Origin: Anaerolineae bacterium
GTDB taxonomy: Bacteria; Chloroflexota; Anaerolineae; 4572-78; J111
Assembly: GCA_023382535.1 (NCBI GenBank)
Contig: JAHDWA010000037.1
Location: forward strand, 41,503-105,502
Length of the DNA: 64,000 nt
Direction: 5' to 3'
The notes beneath the pieces were generated by a model. The model was not told where the DNA came from. It did not search any database and saw nothing but the letters and a program-made list of their open reading frames with translations. Within the stretch, counting starts at the first letter, position 1. Each line of letters opens with the position of its first letter. Shown one piece after another: positions 8,307 through 17,397 of this stretch. The translations under genes and the position numbers were made by a program.

Positions 8307-9188
8307 CTACTTGGATTTGGTGGATGGCTGACGGAGTGGTACAGCGTCCTTTGATGCTGCTGCCCGGCGACGAACGTAGAGTGACTTTGCTGATGAGCCT
8401 TTGGTCTTTCGTTCTTTGATCTCAAGGTCATCCCCCATTGCCTTCAACAAGTCACTTAATTTCTTGAAACCATAAAGTCGGGGGTCGAAATCAGGCTTGA
8501 TTTTGGTTAGATAGCTGCCAAACGCGCCGAGATGGACCCACCCCTCATCATCCCCTTGAGTACTCCCCAGGGCGTTGAGAATGAACTTTCTCGGAACCGC
8601 CGGGTGTGACGGCTTTTGCGATGATTCCGGCTCTCCTGACGTTGCTGAAATTGGCTGCGGTGTTTGTGGGGCAGGCGCATGGATAGGGCTGGCTGAACTC
8701 TTTGGGGGTGAGACAGGACGAAGGACTTCCGTGAAGATAAACTTATGACACGCATTCCGAAACGCTTCCGGTGTTTTTTGTTCGCCAAAGCCCAACACGA
8801 TTAAGCCTTCTTCTCTGATCCGCAACGCCAGACCGGTAAAGTCGCTATCGCTTGAGACCAGACAAAAACCGTCGAAACGACGGGTGTAGAGCAGGTCCAT
8901 CGCATCAATAATGAGCGTACTGTCCGTCGCGTTTTTCCCGGTCGTATTGGCGAATTGCTGAATGGGTTTAATGGCATGCGTTTGGAGGACCTTTTTCCAC
9001 TGCGCACTGGCGGCCGAGGTAAAATCGCCATAAATCCGCTTCACGGTCGCCTCGCCAAACGTGGCGATTTCGGCGAGCAGCCCTTCGATAATCGTGGCTT
9101 GAGCATTATCAGCGTCAATGAGAACTGCCAATTTGAGCGTGGGTTCATCTGCTTCGAGTTTTGCGACGACTTTTGGAGTGACAGCCAA
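8307..9188 (-). CDS. NYN (PIN-like) nuclease domain protein with C-terminal OST-HTH/LOTUS domain
   Basis: A 293-residue protein. Residues ~18-145 match the NYN/LabA-like PIN fold: LAVLIDADNAQ, then RIYGDF, DSTLIIDAMDLLY, CLVSSDSDFTGLALRIREEG. The aspartates of these motifs would bind metal for RNA cleavage. A Pro/Ser-rich linker (~150-200) leads to a ~70-residue OST-HTH/LOTUS-type domain (GWVHLGAFGSYLTKIKPDFDPRLYGFKKLSDLLKAM), an RNA-binding fold often joined to NYN domains. The tail is basic. Cytoplasmic. RNA target unknown. Confidence 0.88.
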   Translation of the reverse strand: MAVTPKVVAKLEADEPTLKLAVLIDADNAQATIIEGLLAEIATFGEATVKRIYGDFTSAASAQWKKVLQTHAIKPIQQFANTTGKNATDSTLIIDAMDLLYTRRFDGFCLVSSDSDFTGLALRIREEGLIVLGFGEQKTPEAFRNACHKFIFTEVLRPVSPPKSSASPIHAPAPQTPQPISATSGEPESSQKPSHPAVPRKFILNALGSTQGDDEGWVHLGAFGSYLTKIKPDFDPRLYGFKKLSDLLKAMGDDLEIKERKTKGSSAKSLYVRRRAAASKDAVPLRQPSTKSK

Positions 9189-9894
9189 AATGACCTCCGT
9201 ATTGAACGTGACGGGTCTGGACCGACGTAGAGGGTGCGTTCGAGATAGCGTTGATGAAGCTCCTCTTCATAGGCTGATGAAGAAGTATAGGATCGCAAAC
9301 CAGTTTGTGCAAGAGATTGATGATGCGATGATTCACTGAGCCACCCAAAGCCTCGCAAATTAGCTGCGCCCACGATACCTTCACAAACAGCCACTTGCCA
9401 ATGAATGCTTTAGCCAGCCATTTCCCTAACGCTTCATCATTCGCAGATACTTTATCTTGTGGGCATGAGCCTGTCCTCACTGCCTTAAAGCTATTTTGGC
9501 GCTGTAATTTTATATCAACCAGCCTTAATCATTCTTATGGGGGTGACGATAGGCTCAATTGCACCTTTGCCTAACATTTGCGTAGATGCAACTTAGATTG
9601 TATTCTATATGCTCTCTACCAAAGTGGGTTGCCCGACCCGTTTAAGATAAAGTGAAACCTGTAGCCATATCCTCAAGGGATCATAGATAGATTATTTTTT
9701 CTATACACTCTGAGCAGACATCAGTCGTCCTGAGACCCGCCAATACTTGGCTGACGAAAATATACTGACGGATGATGACCAACCCGTTCATTGTTTGGGA
9801 ACCCTGCGTTTCAAACCGAGGCCTATCGTCAACAAAGTAACTCTTACTTGAGATTTGGCGCGAGTCTGAATAGATTGAGTGTCTTGTCATTTTA
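9189..9894. other. Gene-poor 706-bp boundary region
   Basis: Only short overlapping ORFs with no recognisable domain are seen (for example ~111 codons on the minus strand at 9145-9480, overlapping the NYN start). Base composition turns from GC-rich to AT-rich here, marking the left edge of the glycan island. No tRNA, att-like direct repeat or intact transposase was recognised. Confidence 0.6.
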
Positions 9895-11955
9895 ATGAAA
9901 TTCTTGCCTACGTCTTTTGTTGCCATCTTCCATCGAGTAAGGGGTTGGAATTGGAGAGCAACACTGGTTGTATTAGCAACAACAGGTGCTCTCTATTTTT
10001 ATACCATTCCCTATCTAAAAACTCAGGTTATAACCAGTAGCGAAGGTTACACCTTTGCTAATGTACCCATCGAATTTGCCCTATACAACAAATTCCACTA
10101 TCCAATACATGCCCAATCATTCTACTTTCCTGGGATTGATGTATTTGTAATGAGCGGGCCGCTATATTTCATTATCGGTGGTTTCCTACTCAAGATTTTG
10201 GGAGTAGGAGTTTGGCAAATTTTACTACCTACTTTTAGCTCTATTCTCCTAATTATCCTGCTAGTGATTGGCACGGCTTTAAAATTCTATGATTACCTTA
10301 CCGCAATTATAACCGCTTTGCTGTGTATGGTATTTAACTATCTTTCATATATGTCTTTATTTGGGCGACCAGACCCCCTGTTAGGCTTAACCTATGCGCT
10401 ATTTTTACTCATACTCTATTATACTTGGAGCAAAGTTTTCTCCACCTCATCTCGGCAATGGTTGTCATTTATTATAGGTGTGCTGGCGACTACGATGGTC
10501 GTCTCCCATTGGCAAGGTGTCTTTGCAGTTTTTTATTTTCCGGTGCATTTATTTATTATGTATCGGCAAGGCGAGTCCTGGTTACGCCATGGCATACTAT
10601 TAACCTTAGGCAGTCTCGTTGGCTTTGCTCCCTGGGCTATCCTCTACATGTATTATGGTGAAAATCCAATAACCATTTTAAGGGCCGTATATCTTGGAAA
10701 TGGTCTTGGTCGCTTTGCCGTCGAACAGTTAAGAGCACTAAGCCCTTTTCGTATCTTTTATCCTATCCAATCAATGCCGGGTGGTTGGGCAATCGGACTC
10801 GGGGCAATATTATTTTTAACTCTCTATTTGCTACGGTTTATTAAACCGATTCACTCTTATTTTCAACAATTCGATAACAAGCCAGAAGCACGCCGACTGG
10901 ATTTGCTTTTACTGTGGAGTCTTATAGGCTGGTTTATCTTTTACTATTTTTTGATTATTAATCGTCAGTTTCAATATCTATCAAACGTACTCTTTCCGCT
11001 GATTTTAATTTCTGCGCGTGGTTATGTGTTAAGTTACTTTTTATCGGAGCGTATGCTCAGAAAGCAACGGCTAATCCAGGTCGCCTTCACAATCGGAGTG
11101 CTTGTTTTTGCGGGAAATTATCTGATAAATAATTTAAACTTCTCAAGCCCCTTTCCCCTGCAACGCCCCAATACCATTTATAACGCAACCCGGCAGGCCT
11201 TGCAAAAGTTTGTTACCGGGGATTACGCTTTGATTTTGGGTATTGAGCCTTATCACTACCTTTACGACTATAAATACATCTCAAATGTGATGCTTGAAGC
11301 AAACTGGGTGGAAAACCAAAGTGATCTTAAGAATGCCCACCCCAACCGCCTCTCCTGGGGTTTTCCCGATATACCTCTGGCTCAACGCCAGGAGCTGGTG
11401 GCAAACAAAGGTCAAATCGCAGTTATACCTGATGAATTCGGTATGTTTCAAAAAAAATTTTTTGACCGGCGTATCTGGCAACCCCATTTCAAAAAAGTTG
11501 CTTCGATCTTTTCGCCAGGCAGAGAAAGCGCCTTTCCGATTTATTATCGGCAAGATATTGCTCACACCCTTTTTGAAAATCTACATCTAGAGACCAATAC
11601 ATCAGGTTGTGTAAATGGAGTGCTATGGCTAATATATGATCCCTGGCATGATATGCCAGATAATATTACCGGCAAGGAATGGCACGAGTTAACAGAAACT
11701 CAAAAAGAGCAAGTCATTTTCAACTTTTTTGAATACCACCAATGGTTTGGCCAGCGATCAAGATTTGAATCACTGTCGACTCTTCGAGATACGGTCATCA
11801 TCCAAATAGATCAATATTTCACCCAACAAGAATTTTATGAAAATTATTTTCGAGAAAGTTTAGGAGTTGTATTGGAACATCGGCGCACCATTGAAGAAGC
11901 AATGGATGATGTTATCAACCGTTCGTTGAGATCTTATTTTTGTTCCGAAAAATAA
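9895..11955 (+). CDS. GT-C-type integral membrane glycosyltransferase-like protein
   Basis: A 686-residue protein with about ten hydrophobic helices in its first ~430 residues and a soluble C-terminal domain. The overall plan resembles ArnT/PMT/GT39-type enzymes that move sugars from polyprenyl-phosphate donors on the outer face of the membrane, and SSEGYTFANVPIEF in the first external loop has acidic residues in the usual catalytic position; the exact family is not certain. FFPYTWSK-like standard motifs are lacking. No Shine-Dalgarno precedes the ATG. Codon usage is AT-rich, as in the next eight genes, which run in the same direction. Confidence 0.65.
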   Translation: MKFLPTSFVAIFHRVRGWNWRATLVVLATTGALYFYTIPYLKTQVITSSEGYTFANVPIEFALYNKFHYPIHAQSFYFPGIDVFVMSGPLYFIIGGFLLKILGVGVWQILLPTFSSILLIILLVIGTALKFYDYLTAIITALLCMVFNYLSYMSLFGRPDPLLGLTYALFLLILYYTWSKVFSTSSRQWLSFIIGVLATTMVVSHWQGVFAVFYFPVHLFIMYRQGESWLRHGILLTLGSLVGFAPWAILYMYYGENPITILRAVYLGNGLGRFAVEQLRALSPFRIFYPIQSMPGGWAIGLGAILFLTLYLLRFIKPIHSYFQQFDNKPEARRLDLLLLWSLIGWFIFYYFLIINRQFQYLSNVLFPLILISARGYVLSYFLSERMLRKQRLIQVAFTIGVLVFAGNYLINNLNFSSPFPLQRPNTIYNATRQALQKFVTGDYALILGIEPYHYLYDYKYISNVMLEANWVENQSDLKNAHPNRLSWGFPDIPLAQRQELVANKGQIAVIPDEFGMFQKKFFDRRIWQPHFKKVASIFSPGRESAFPIYYRQDIAHTLFENLHLETNTSGCVNGVLWLIYDPWHDMPDNITGKEWHELTETQKEQVIFNFFEYHQWFGQRSRFESLSTLRDTVIIQIDQYFTQQEFYENYFRESLGVVLEHRRTIEEAMDDVINRSLRSYFCSEK

Positions 11956-11984
11956 TGGTTACATTACATTTTGGGATACCTTAA

Positions 11985-12845
11985 ATGCTGTGGATCTTAT
12001 TACCCGCGTATAACGAGGAAGAATCGCTTCCCAAGTTGCTTCCACAAATAACCCAAGTATTCGTCGCCAAGCAAATCCCTTATAGAATTGTTGTGGTGAA
12101 CGATGGCAGTCTTGACAACACAGCCGACATATTGGCTAACTTTGAGGCGGCTATTCCGTTGACCACAATCACTCATAAACTTAACCGGGGGTTAGGTGAA
12201 ACTGAGCGGGATGGGTTTGAATATATCGCCGAACATTGCCATGCCGATGATGTTATCATCCGTATGGATTGTGATAATACTCATAAGCCAGATTATATTT
12301 TTGATCTGCTAAATAAGCTTAGCGAAGGATACGACGTAGTCAACACTTCCCGGTTTCAACCAGGTGGAGATCAATTGGGATTATCCATGTATCGCCGGGT
12401 GATCAGTCGGTTTGCCAATATTTTTATGCAGTTTATCTTTGGTATCTCTGGCGTTTATGATTACTCCTGCGGGTATCGCGCCTATCGAGGTCAAGTTATT
12501 CAGGATGCCATTCGCATCTTTGGCAACAATTTTATTCAACTTCGTGGTCTTGGCTTTACGTCAACGCTGGAAATGTTGGTCAAGCTTCATATTTTGGGCT
12601 GTCACTTTGCTGAGATCCCTTTTGTTTTACGTTATGATCTCAAAGAGAGTGGCAGTAAGATGGTAACTAGCATAACGACGCTGGGCTATCTGACGATGGC
12701 TATTATGTATCACTGGCCTTATGGGGGTTGGAAAAAACAGTATCAAGGTTTGAGCCGGTTATATCGGGAGAGTCCGGATCGCGCTTTTGAAAAATTTAGC
12801 CTCAATGCCTTACGGCGATATATGGTAAGCCGAATAAGCCTCTAA
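11985..12845 (+). CDS. Family 2 glycosyltransferase (polyprenyl-phosphate sugar synthase type)
   Basis: A 286-residue GT-A enzyme. WILLPAYNEEESLPKLL opens the nucleotide-sugar fold, VVVNDGSLDNT holds the UDP/GDP-binding Asp, and IIRMDCDNTHKPDYI is the DXD-like metal site. The order resembles dolichyl- or undecaprenyl-phosphate sugar transferases such as DPM1. It could charge the lipid carrier used by the membrane enzyme encoded just upstream (29-nt gap). No C-terminal membrane pair is obvious, so it is probably a peripheral membrane enzyme. The stop overlaps the next start as TAATG. Confidence 0.85.
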   Translation: MLWILLPAYNEEESLPKLLPQITQVFVAKQIPYRIVVVNDGSLDNTADILANFEAAIPLTTITHKLNRGLGETERDGFEYIAEHCHADDVIIRMDCDNTHKPDYIFDLLNKLSEGYDVVNTSRFQPGGDQLGLSMYRRVISRFANIFMQFIFGISGVYDYSCGYRAYRGQVIQDAIRIFGNNFIQLRGLGFTSTLEMLVKLHILGCHFAEIPFVLRYDLKESGSKMVTSITTLGYLTMAIMYHWPYGGWKKQYQGLSRLYRESPDRAFEKFSLNALRRYMVSRISL

Positions 12846-14509
12846 TGACCTCGTTTCAGTATCAATCATCCGGGTTATATCAACAAATTATTACTAGCTG
12901 CCGCCACTTGTTAAGTGAACAAAATCGAGACCCCTATCAAACGAGTTATGGCTGTTTTGATCGGCGTTATTGGGCCTGGAAATTGGTTGATTATCCTGAG
13001 GCTACATTTCAACGCAACGTTTATCCCCTGGCCTGGTTGGCCCAACATCTTACCCAACCGGATACCGGGATGACACCGGTCATTTTAACCGAGGCAGTCC
13101 AAGCGGGCCTAATGTTTGCAGCTCGCGCTCAGCATCAGAATGGCTCATTCGACCAAGCTTTCCCCTATGAACAGAGTTTTGGAGCTACGGCCTTTTTAAT
13201 TCACCCTTTACTAAAAGCTTTTCAAATTGTCCAAAGTTCATTTGACTCAGCGGGTGCACAAGTCATTGTTGATTGCCTGCAAAAAGCTTGCAATTTTCTA
13301 TGCAAGCATAATGAAGACCACGGTCATATCGCTAATCATTTAGCCGGAGCTGTTTTGTCCCTATTAACCGCTGCCCAATTTTTGAACGAGCCTCGATATC
13401 GCCACCGCGCCTTGGATTTGCTCAATAACATTCTAGCGCATCAGTCACCTGAAGGCTGGTTTTTAGAGTATGAAGGCGCCGATCCAGGTTATCAAACTCT
13501 ATGTCTCTATTATCTTGCACAAGTTTATTGTCTACATCCTGACGAATCTTTGGGAAATGCTCTGGGAAGAGCCATCAAATTTTTGGCCTGGTTTATACAT
13601 CCCGATGGAAGTTTTGGGGGTGAATATGGCAGCCGGCGAACATCCATTTACTACCCTGGCGGTATCGCTTTGCTCAGTGAAGAATTTCCGCTGGCTCAGG
13701 CAATGACGGCATTCATGCTCGAATCGATCTTAAATGGTCATACCATTACCTTACAGGATATTGATATCGCCAATATGGCCCCTTTGTTAAGCAACTATTT
13801 ACTTTTCTTTGAGGCTGAGGGACTATCTTCTAACGAATTTCTACCCGAACTCCCCTGTCAACATAAGATAACCTTTCAAGATTTCTCTGAGGCGGGTCTA
13901 CATATTCGTGGAACACAACATTACTATGCTGTTGTTGGTTTAAATACTGGGGGGAGTCTCAAAGTATTTAATCAAACGCAAAAGCGATTGGTATTTAATG
14001 ATAGCGGTTATGTGGGTCAGATCAAGCCCAATACATTTATCACGTCTCAGATAACTGCCCTACCTTCGCGTAAATTAGTTCAGGACGATGATATTCAACT
14101 TGAAGTTCCATTTTATGAAATGCCAACCGTAATGCCAACTCCATTTCGATTTATCATTTTGCGTCTACTAAACCTAACCCTGATGCGAAACATTAAAATT
14201 GGAAATTTTGTCAAAAGATTCTTGGTTAACCTGCTCATCACCCAGAAGCGACCTATCCCCTTGAAATTAGAAAGACAGATTAAATTTGAATCAGAAAAAA
14301 TAGAGATAGTTGACAAATTAACCCTGGAGGGAAATTTAGCTTTGTCCTATCTTGAATGTGGGCGCCTTTTTATTGGGATTCATATGGCTTCAGCACGATA
14401 TTTTCAAGGTCTTGGGGATCCAATCCAAGCGTCTAAGCCCATTCAGATCGACATCCAACATTTAAACGAGTATCAAACCATAGAGAATCATCGTCAAATT
14501 CTCTTATAG
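12845..14509 (+). CDS. Alpha/alpha-toroid protein, possible polysaccharide lyase/heparinase-like
   Basis: Not assigned to a named family. Residues ~1-310 are helical with aromatic and Gly-rich turns (FDRRYWAWKLVDYP, RAQHQNGSFDQAFPYEQSFG, SPEGWFLEYEGADPGYQTLCLYYL, HPDGSFGGEYGSRRT), as in alpha/alpha toroid sugar-active proteins. Residues ~330-554 look beta-rich. This order resembles heparinase II/III or glucuronyl-epimerase-like enzymes. There is no signal peptide, which is unusual for a lyase and suggests a cytoplasmic role on a precursor. Its start shares one base with the preceding stop, so translation is probably coupled. Confidence 0.55.
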   Translation: MTSFQYQSSGLYQQIITSCRHLLSEQNRDPYQTSYGCFDRRYWAWKLVDYPEATFQRNVYPLAWLAQHLTQPDTGMTPVILTEAVQAGLMFAARAQHQNGSFDQAFPYEQSFGATAFLIHPLLKAFQIVQSSFDSAGAQVIVDCLQKACNFLCKHNEDHGHIANHLAGAVLSLLTAAQFLNEPRYRHRALDLLNNILAHQSPEGWFLEYEGADPGYQTLCLYYLAQVYCLHPDESLGNALGRAIKFLAWFIHPDGSFGGEYGSRRTSIYYPGGIALLSEEFPLAQAMTAFMLESILNGHTITLQDIDIANMAPLLSNYLLFFEAEGLSSNEFLPELPCQHKITFQDFSEAGLHIRGTQHYYAVVGLNTGGSLKVFNQTQKRLVFNDSGYVGQIKPNTFITSQITALPSRKLVQDDDIQLEVPFYEMPTVMPTPFRFIILRLLNLTLMRNIKIGNFVKRFLVNLLITQKRPIPLKLERQIKFESEKIEIVDKLTLEGNLALSYLECGRLFIGIHMASARYFQGLGDPIQASKPIQIDIQHLNEYQTIENHRQILL

Positions 14510-14524
14510 GCAGGAGTTTCACTT

Positions 14525-15580
14525 ATCGCTGCTTCGCGTGAACAGAGTAGAGCAGATACCCTAACATCCCCTTGGCGTAACCTACGTCAATGGGGATTAA
14601 GTTTTGGCATTAGCTTTATCGCCATCATTATCATTTTATATTTGATCAATTGGACAGAGCTATTGCAGGCATTTAGCCGGATAAATTGGGTTAATTATTT
14701 CTTGGCAATTTGTTTTGGATTGGGGCACTTTGTGTTTCGTGCCTTGAGTTGGCGAGTCTTGCTATTACGGCAGATAGATTTCCGCAAAACCTTCTTGACC
14801 ATGCAGACGGGCTATCTCATTAACAACATTCTGCCATTAAGATTAGGTGAGATTGGTCGTGCGCTCTTACTAAGCCAATCAACTGATCTTCAATTACCCT
14901 TTATACTTTCAACCATTATTTTGGAGCGGCTGCTTGATCTAGCTATTGTTGCCGTCCTACTCATTATAACGTTGCCGCTTGTTTTAGGTAAGGTCTACAC
15001 TTATCATATCGCCGTTCTATTTCTCGTCATTTTAGTTATAGGATTATTAATCTTATTTGTTATTGTTCGACATCGAGATTGGATTACAGCACACTTATAT
15101 GCAACTACTGAAACCAGGAAAAAAGGGGGTATACGTAATTTTATCCTGCCCAAGGTGATCTCACTTCTTGAGGGGTTGACAGTATTAACCCAACCCACCC
15201 AATTCTTGTTGAGTATTTTTTACTTGGTTTTGGCCTGGCTTCAAGCGATCCTGGCCTCTTATGTCCTGTTGTTGACGATCGCTCCCCATGCCCCATTTTG
15301 GTGGGGCGTCTTTGTCAATGCCGCACCGGCCATTGGTACAGCCCTCCCGTCAGCACCAGGTGGGCTTGGCGTGTTTGAAGCGACAATAGTTGCTGCTTTG
15401 TCTCTCCTTAAAGTATCTTTTTCAACTGCGGTGGCTTACGCAGTCGTGATGCATTTTAATGTCTACCTGATAACCACCATTTTTGGTGTAGTAGCTTTGG
15501 GCACACAACGTTACTCTTTGAGTCGTTTGATCGCAGATATTAATCATCGAGGGTACAGGACACCTTGGGGCAGAACTTAA
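14525..15580 (+). CDS. UPF0104/LPG-synthase-TM flippase-like protein with apparent AUC start
   Basis: Membrane protein of ~351 residues with 7-8 helices. GYLINNILPLRLGEIGRALLL and the later SAPGGLGVFEATIVAAL are hallmarks of the AglD/LPG synthase transmembrane family, which handles lipid-linked substrates. The frame is open from the upstream TAG (14507). The first helix (ISFIAIIIILYLINW) lies before the first canonical start (TTG 14642). AGGAG at 14512-14516 sits 8 nt before ATC at 14525, so ATC is the best start. A sequencing error changing ATG to ATC cannot be excluded. The end overlaps the deacetylase start by 16 nt. Confidence 0.8.
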   Translation: MAASREQSRADTLTSPWRNLRQWGLSFGISFIAIIIILYLINWTELLQAFSRINWVNYFLAICFGLGHFVFRALSWRVLLLRQIDFRKTFLTMQTGYLINNILPLRLGEIGRALLLSQSTDLQLPFILSTIILERLLDLAIVAVLLIITLPLVLGKVYTYHIAVLFLVILVIGLLILFVIVRHRDWITAHLYATTETRKKGGIRNFILPKVISLLEGLTVLTQPTQFLLSIFYLVLAWLQAILASYVLLLTIAPHAPFWWGVFVNAAPAIGTALPSAPGGLGVFEATIVAALSLLKVSFSTAVAYAVVMHFNVYLITTIFGVVALGTQRYSLSRLIADINHRGYRTPWGRT

Positions 15581-16518
15581 CAGCGGCGATTTCTAGCGAC
15601 ATTGATACCCTCAATTCTATCTATAAAGGGCAGGGTTGCCATCGGGCGGCGGGTTACACTTATGCTGAGTTACACATGGGGTTAGAAAATTTTTCCCGTT
15701 TCCTTGAGCCGTATGGCATCCGAGCCACCCTATTTATGGTTGGACAAGATTTTCTCAGGGAGAAGAATCACAGTTATATCAAGGCTGTTGTCAATGAAGG
15801 GCATGAGATTGCCAATCACACTTTTTCGCACAGCCAAGGATTTCGATTGTTATCTCCAGAGCAAAAAGAGCTAGAGATAGAAAAAATGGAAACATTGTGT
15901 GCAAAAGTTACCGGACAAAAGCCGATTGGCTTTCGCTCACCCGGTTGGAATATTAGTGATGATGCTTTACCGATTCTACAACGACGGGGCTATCTGTACG
16001 ACTCTTCCCTCTTTCCCACCAGTCTCATGCCACTCTTAAAATATTTACACTGGCGAACAATGCACAGTCGTCAGGGGGGGGACCGGACCACAATGGGGCA
16101 GTGGCAATATATGTTTGCTGTGGCCAATCCCTATCGGACATCGAAAACCAGTCTGGCTCGACGTGGCACAGAAGGCATCGTTGAATTTCCGATTACCGTA
16201 ACCCCAATTATCCGCTTACCGTTTTTTGCCACATTCTTATTAGCCACTGGGCTGGATTTATTCAAACTTTCTTATCAAGCCCTAAAAGCCTGGAAACGAC
16301 CGATCCAGTTTCAGTTTCATCTATCCGATTTTGTTGACTATCATCACCCTGATTTAGCGGATCAGGTACCTCAACCCGGGCAGGGCCTATACGTGCCGAA
16401 AGCTTTGTATACCCCCTTCTCTGAAAAAATCAAACTATTTCGCCAGGTTCTTGATATTATGGCTGGCGATTATTCGTTTCATACTTTAGCCCAATGGGTA
16501 AAGCATTATTCAAGTTAA
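15565..16518 (+). CDS. Polysaccharide deacetylase (NodB homology domain)
   Basis: A 317-residue carbohydrate esterase family 4-like enzyme expected to remove N- or O-acetyl groups from a sugar. AAISSDIDT near residues 7-15 supplies the paired Asp motif, ATLFMVGQDFL is the strand after it, and EIANHTFSHSQGF holds the HxxxH metal ligands. GFRSPGWNISDDALPIL is the later conserved Arg motif. The TTG at 15565 is the only canonical start between an upstream in-frame stop and the Asp motif. C-terminal DFVDYHHPDL resembles polysaccharide deacetylases of lipid-linked glycan clusters. No signal peptide, so cytoplasmic. Confidence 0.9.
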   Translation: MGQNLTAAISSDIDTLNSIYKGQGCHRAAGYTYAELHMGLENFSRFLEPYGIRATLFMVGQDFLREKNHSYIKAVVNEGHEIANHTFSHSQGFRLLSPEQKELEIEKMETLCAKVTGQKPIGFRSPGWNISDDALPILQRRGYLYDSSLFPTSLMPLLKYLHWRTMHSRQGGDRTTMGQWQYMFAVANPYRTSKTSLARRGTEGIVEFPITVTPIIRLPFFATFLLATGLDLFKLSYQALKAWKRPIQFQFHLSDFVDYHHPDLADQVPQPGQGLYVPKALYTPFSEKIKLFRQVLDIMAGDYSFHTLAQWVKHYSS

Positions 16519-16557
16519 GAAACTTTATTTACTAAAATAGATTAGATTCAAAAGATT

Positions 16558-17397
16558 ATGTCAAATGAAAATCAGGCTTTAAAGGCTGAAGGAGCCACAT
16601 TTTGGAATATCAATCCCTGCGGTGGAACTTGGAATCACTACCAGGAATTTATAACCTGGATGCAAAACACTGAGCCTTATCTGTATGAAATCTTAGGCAC
16701 TTATAGTTGGTCAGGCAAGAAAGTTTTAGAGGTTGGATGTGGGCAGGGTACGGTTACAAATTATCTTCCTACGCTTGGTACCCGCATCTTTAGCGTAGAC
16801 ATGTCATCTCAATCATTAAAGCAAACCCGACAGGGCGCTGTTGAGTTAAATCTTCAGGATCAAATTGATTTAGCTGTTAGCGATGCGGAATCGCTACCAT
16901 TTCCTAATAACTCTTTTGATATTATTATCTCTGGTGGGGTTCTACATCATACGCCCAACACTCAAGCAGGAATTGACGAAATCTACCGAACCCTAAAACC
17001 AGGTGGTAAAGCTATCATCATGCTTTACCGGTCGGGTAACCCTAAATGGTGGACAACTTATTTATTGAGAACTGTTTCACAGCTTGTAGATAAAATCACC
17101 GACACACCTCATACCTTAGCCCGACGTCTACAAGCGCAACAACAAAAAAACAGCAAAAAAGGAACTGCCTTAATCGAACTTTTTGGAGTCCCGATCCTAA
17201 AGGCTTATTCAAATCGGGAAGCCCAAGTTTTCTTTCAAAAGTTTGGCCAGATACATATTTCAAATCATCAGGCTGGATTTGTCCGCCTTATTGATATTCT
17301 GCCGATTTTAAAATCACTGGAGACTGTTCTCCGTTGGGTTGATCGAAAAATGAAAGATCGGTGGGGATTTTATCAAGTAATTGAGGCCAGGAAATGA
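16558..17397 (+). CDS. Class I SAM-dependent methyltransferase
   Basis: A 279-residue enzyme with the standard SAM motifs: VLEVGCGQGTVTNYL (motif I), FSVDMSSQSL (ribose-binding Asp), SDAESLPFPNNSFDIIISGGVLHH (motifs II/III), then LKPGGKAIIMLYR. The N-terminal NINPCGGTW is also found in methyltransferases of polysaccharide clusters. Likely methylates a sugar or small intermediate in the island pathway; the acceptor is unknown. Shares a 4-nt ATGA overlap with the aminotransferase after it, so the two are translationally coupled. Confidence 0.88.
   Translation: MSNENQALKAEGATFWNINPCGGTWNHYQEFITWMQNTEPYLYEILGTYSWSGKKVLEVGCGQGTVTNYLPTLGTRIFSVDMSSQSLKQTRQGAVELNLQDQIDLAVSDAESLPFPNNSFDIIISGGVLHHTPNTQAGIDEIYRTLKPGGKAIIMLYRSGNPKWWTTYLLRTVSQLVDKITDTPHTLARRLQAQQQKNSKKGTALIELFGVPILKAYSNREAQVFFQKFGQIHISNHQAGFVRLIDILPILKSLETVLRWVDRKMKDRWGFYQVIEARK

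Noticed and set aside
9041..9480. Overlapping minus-strand ORFs of ~110-117 codons
   Set aside because: No domain or ribosome site, and they overlap the NYN gene start; not supported as genes or as a transposase relic.
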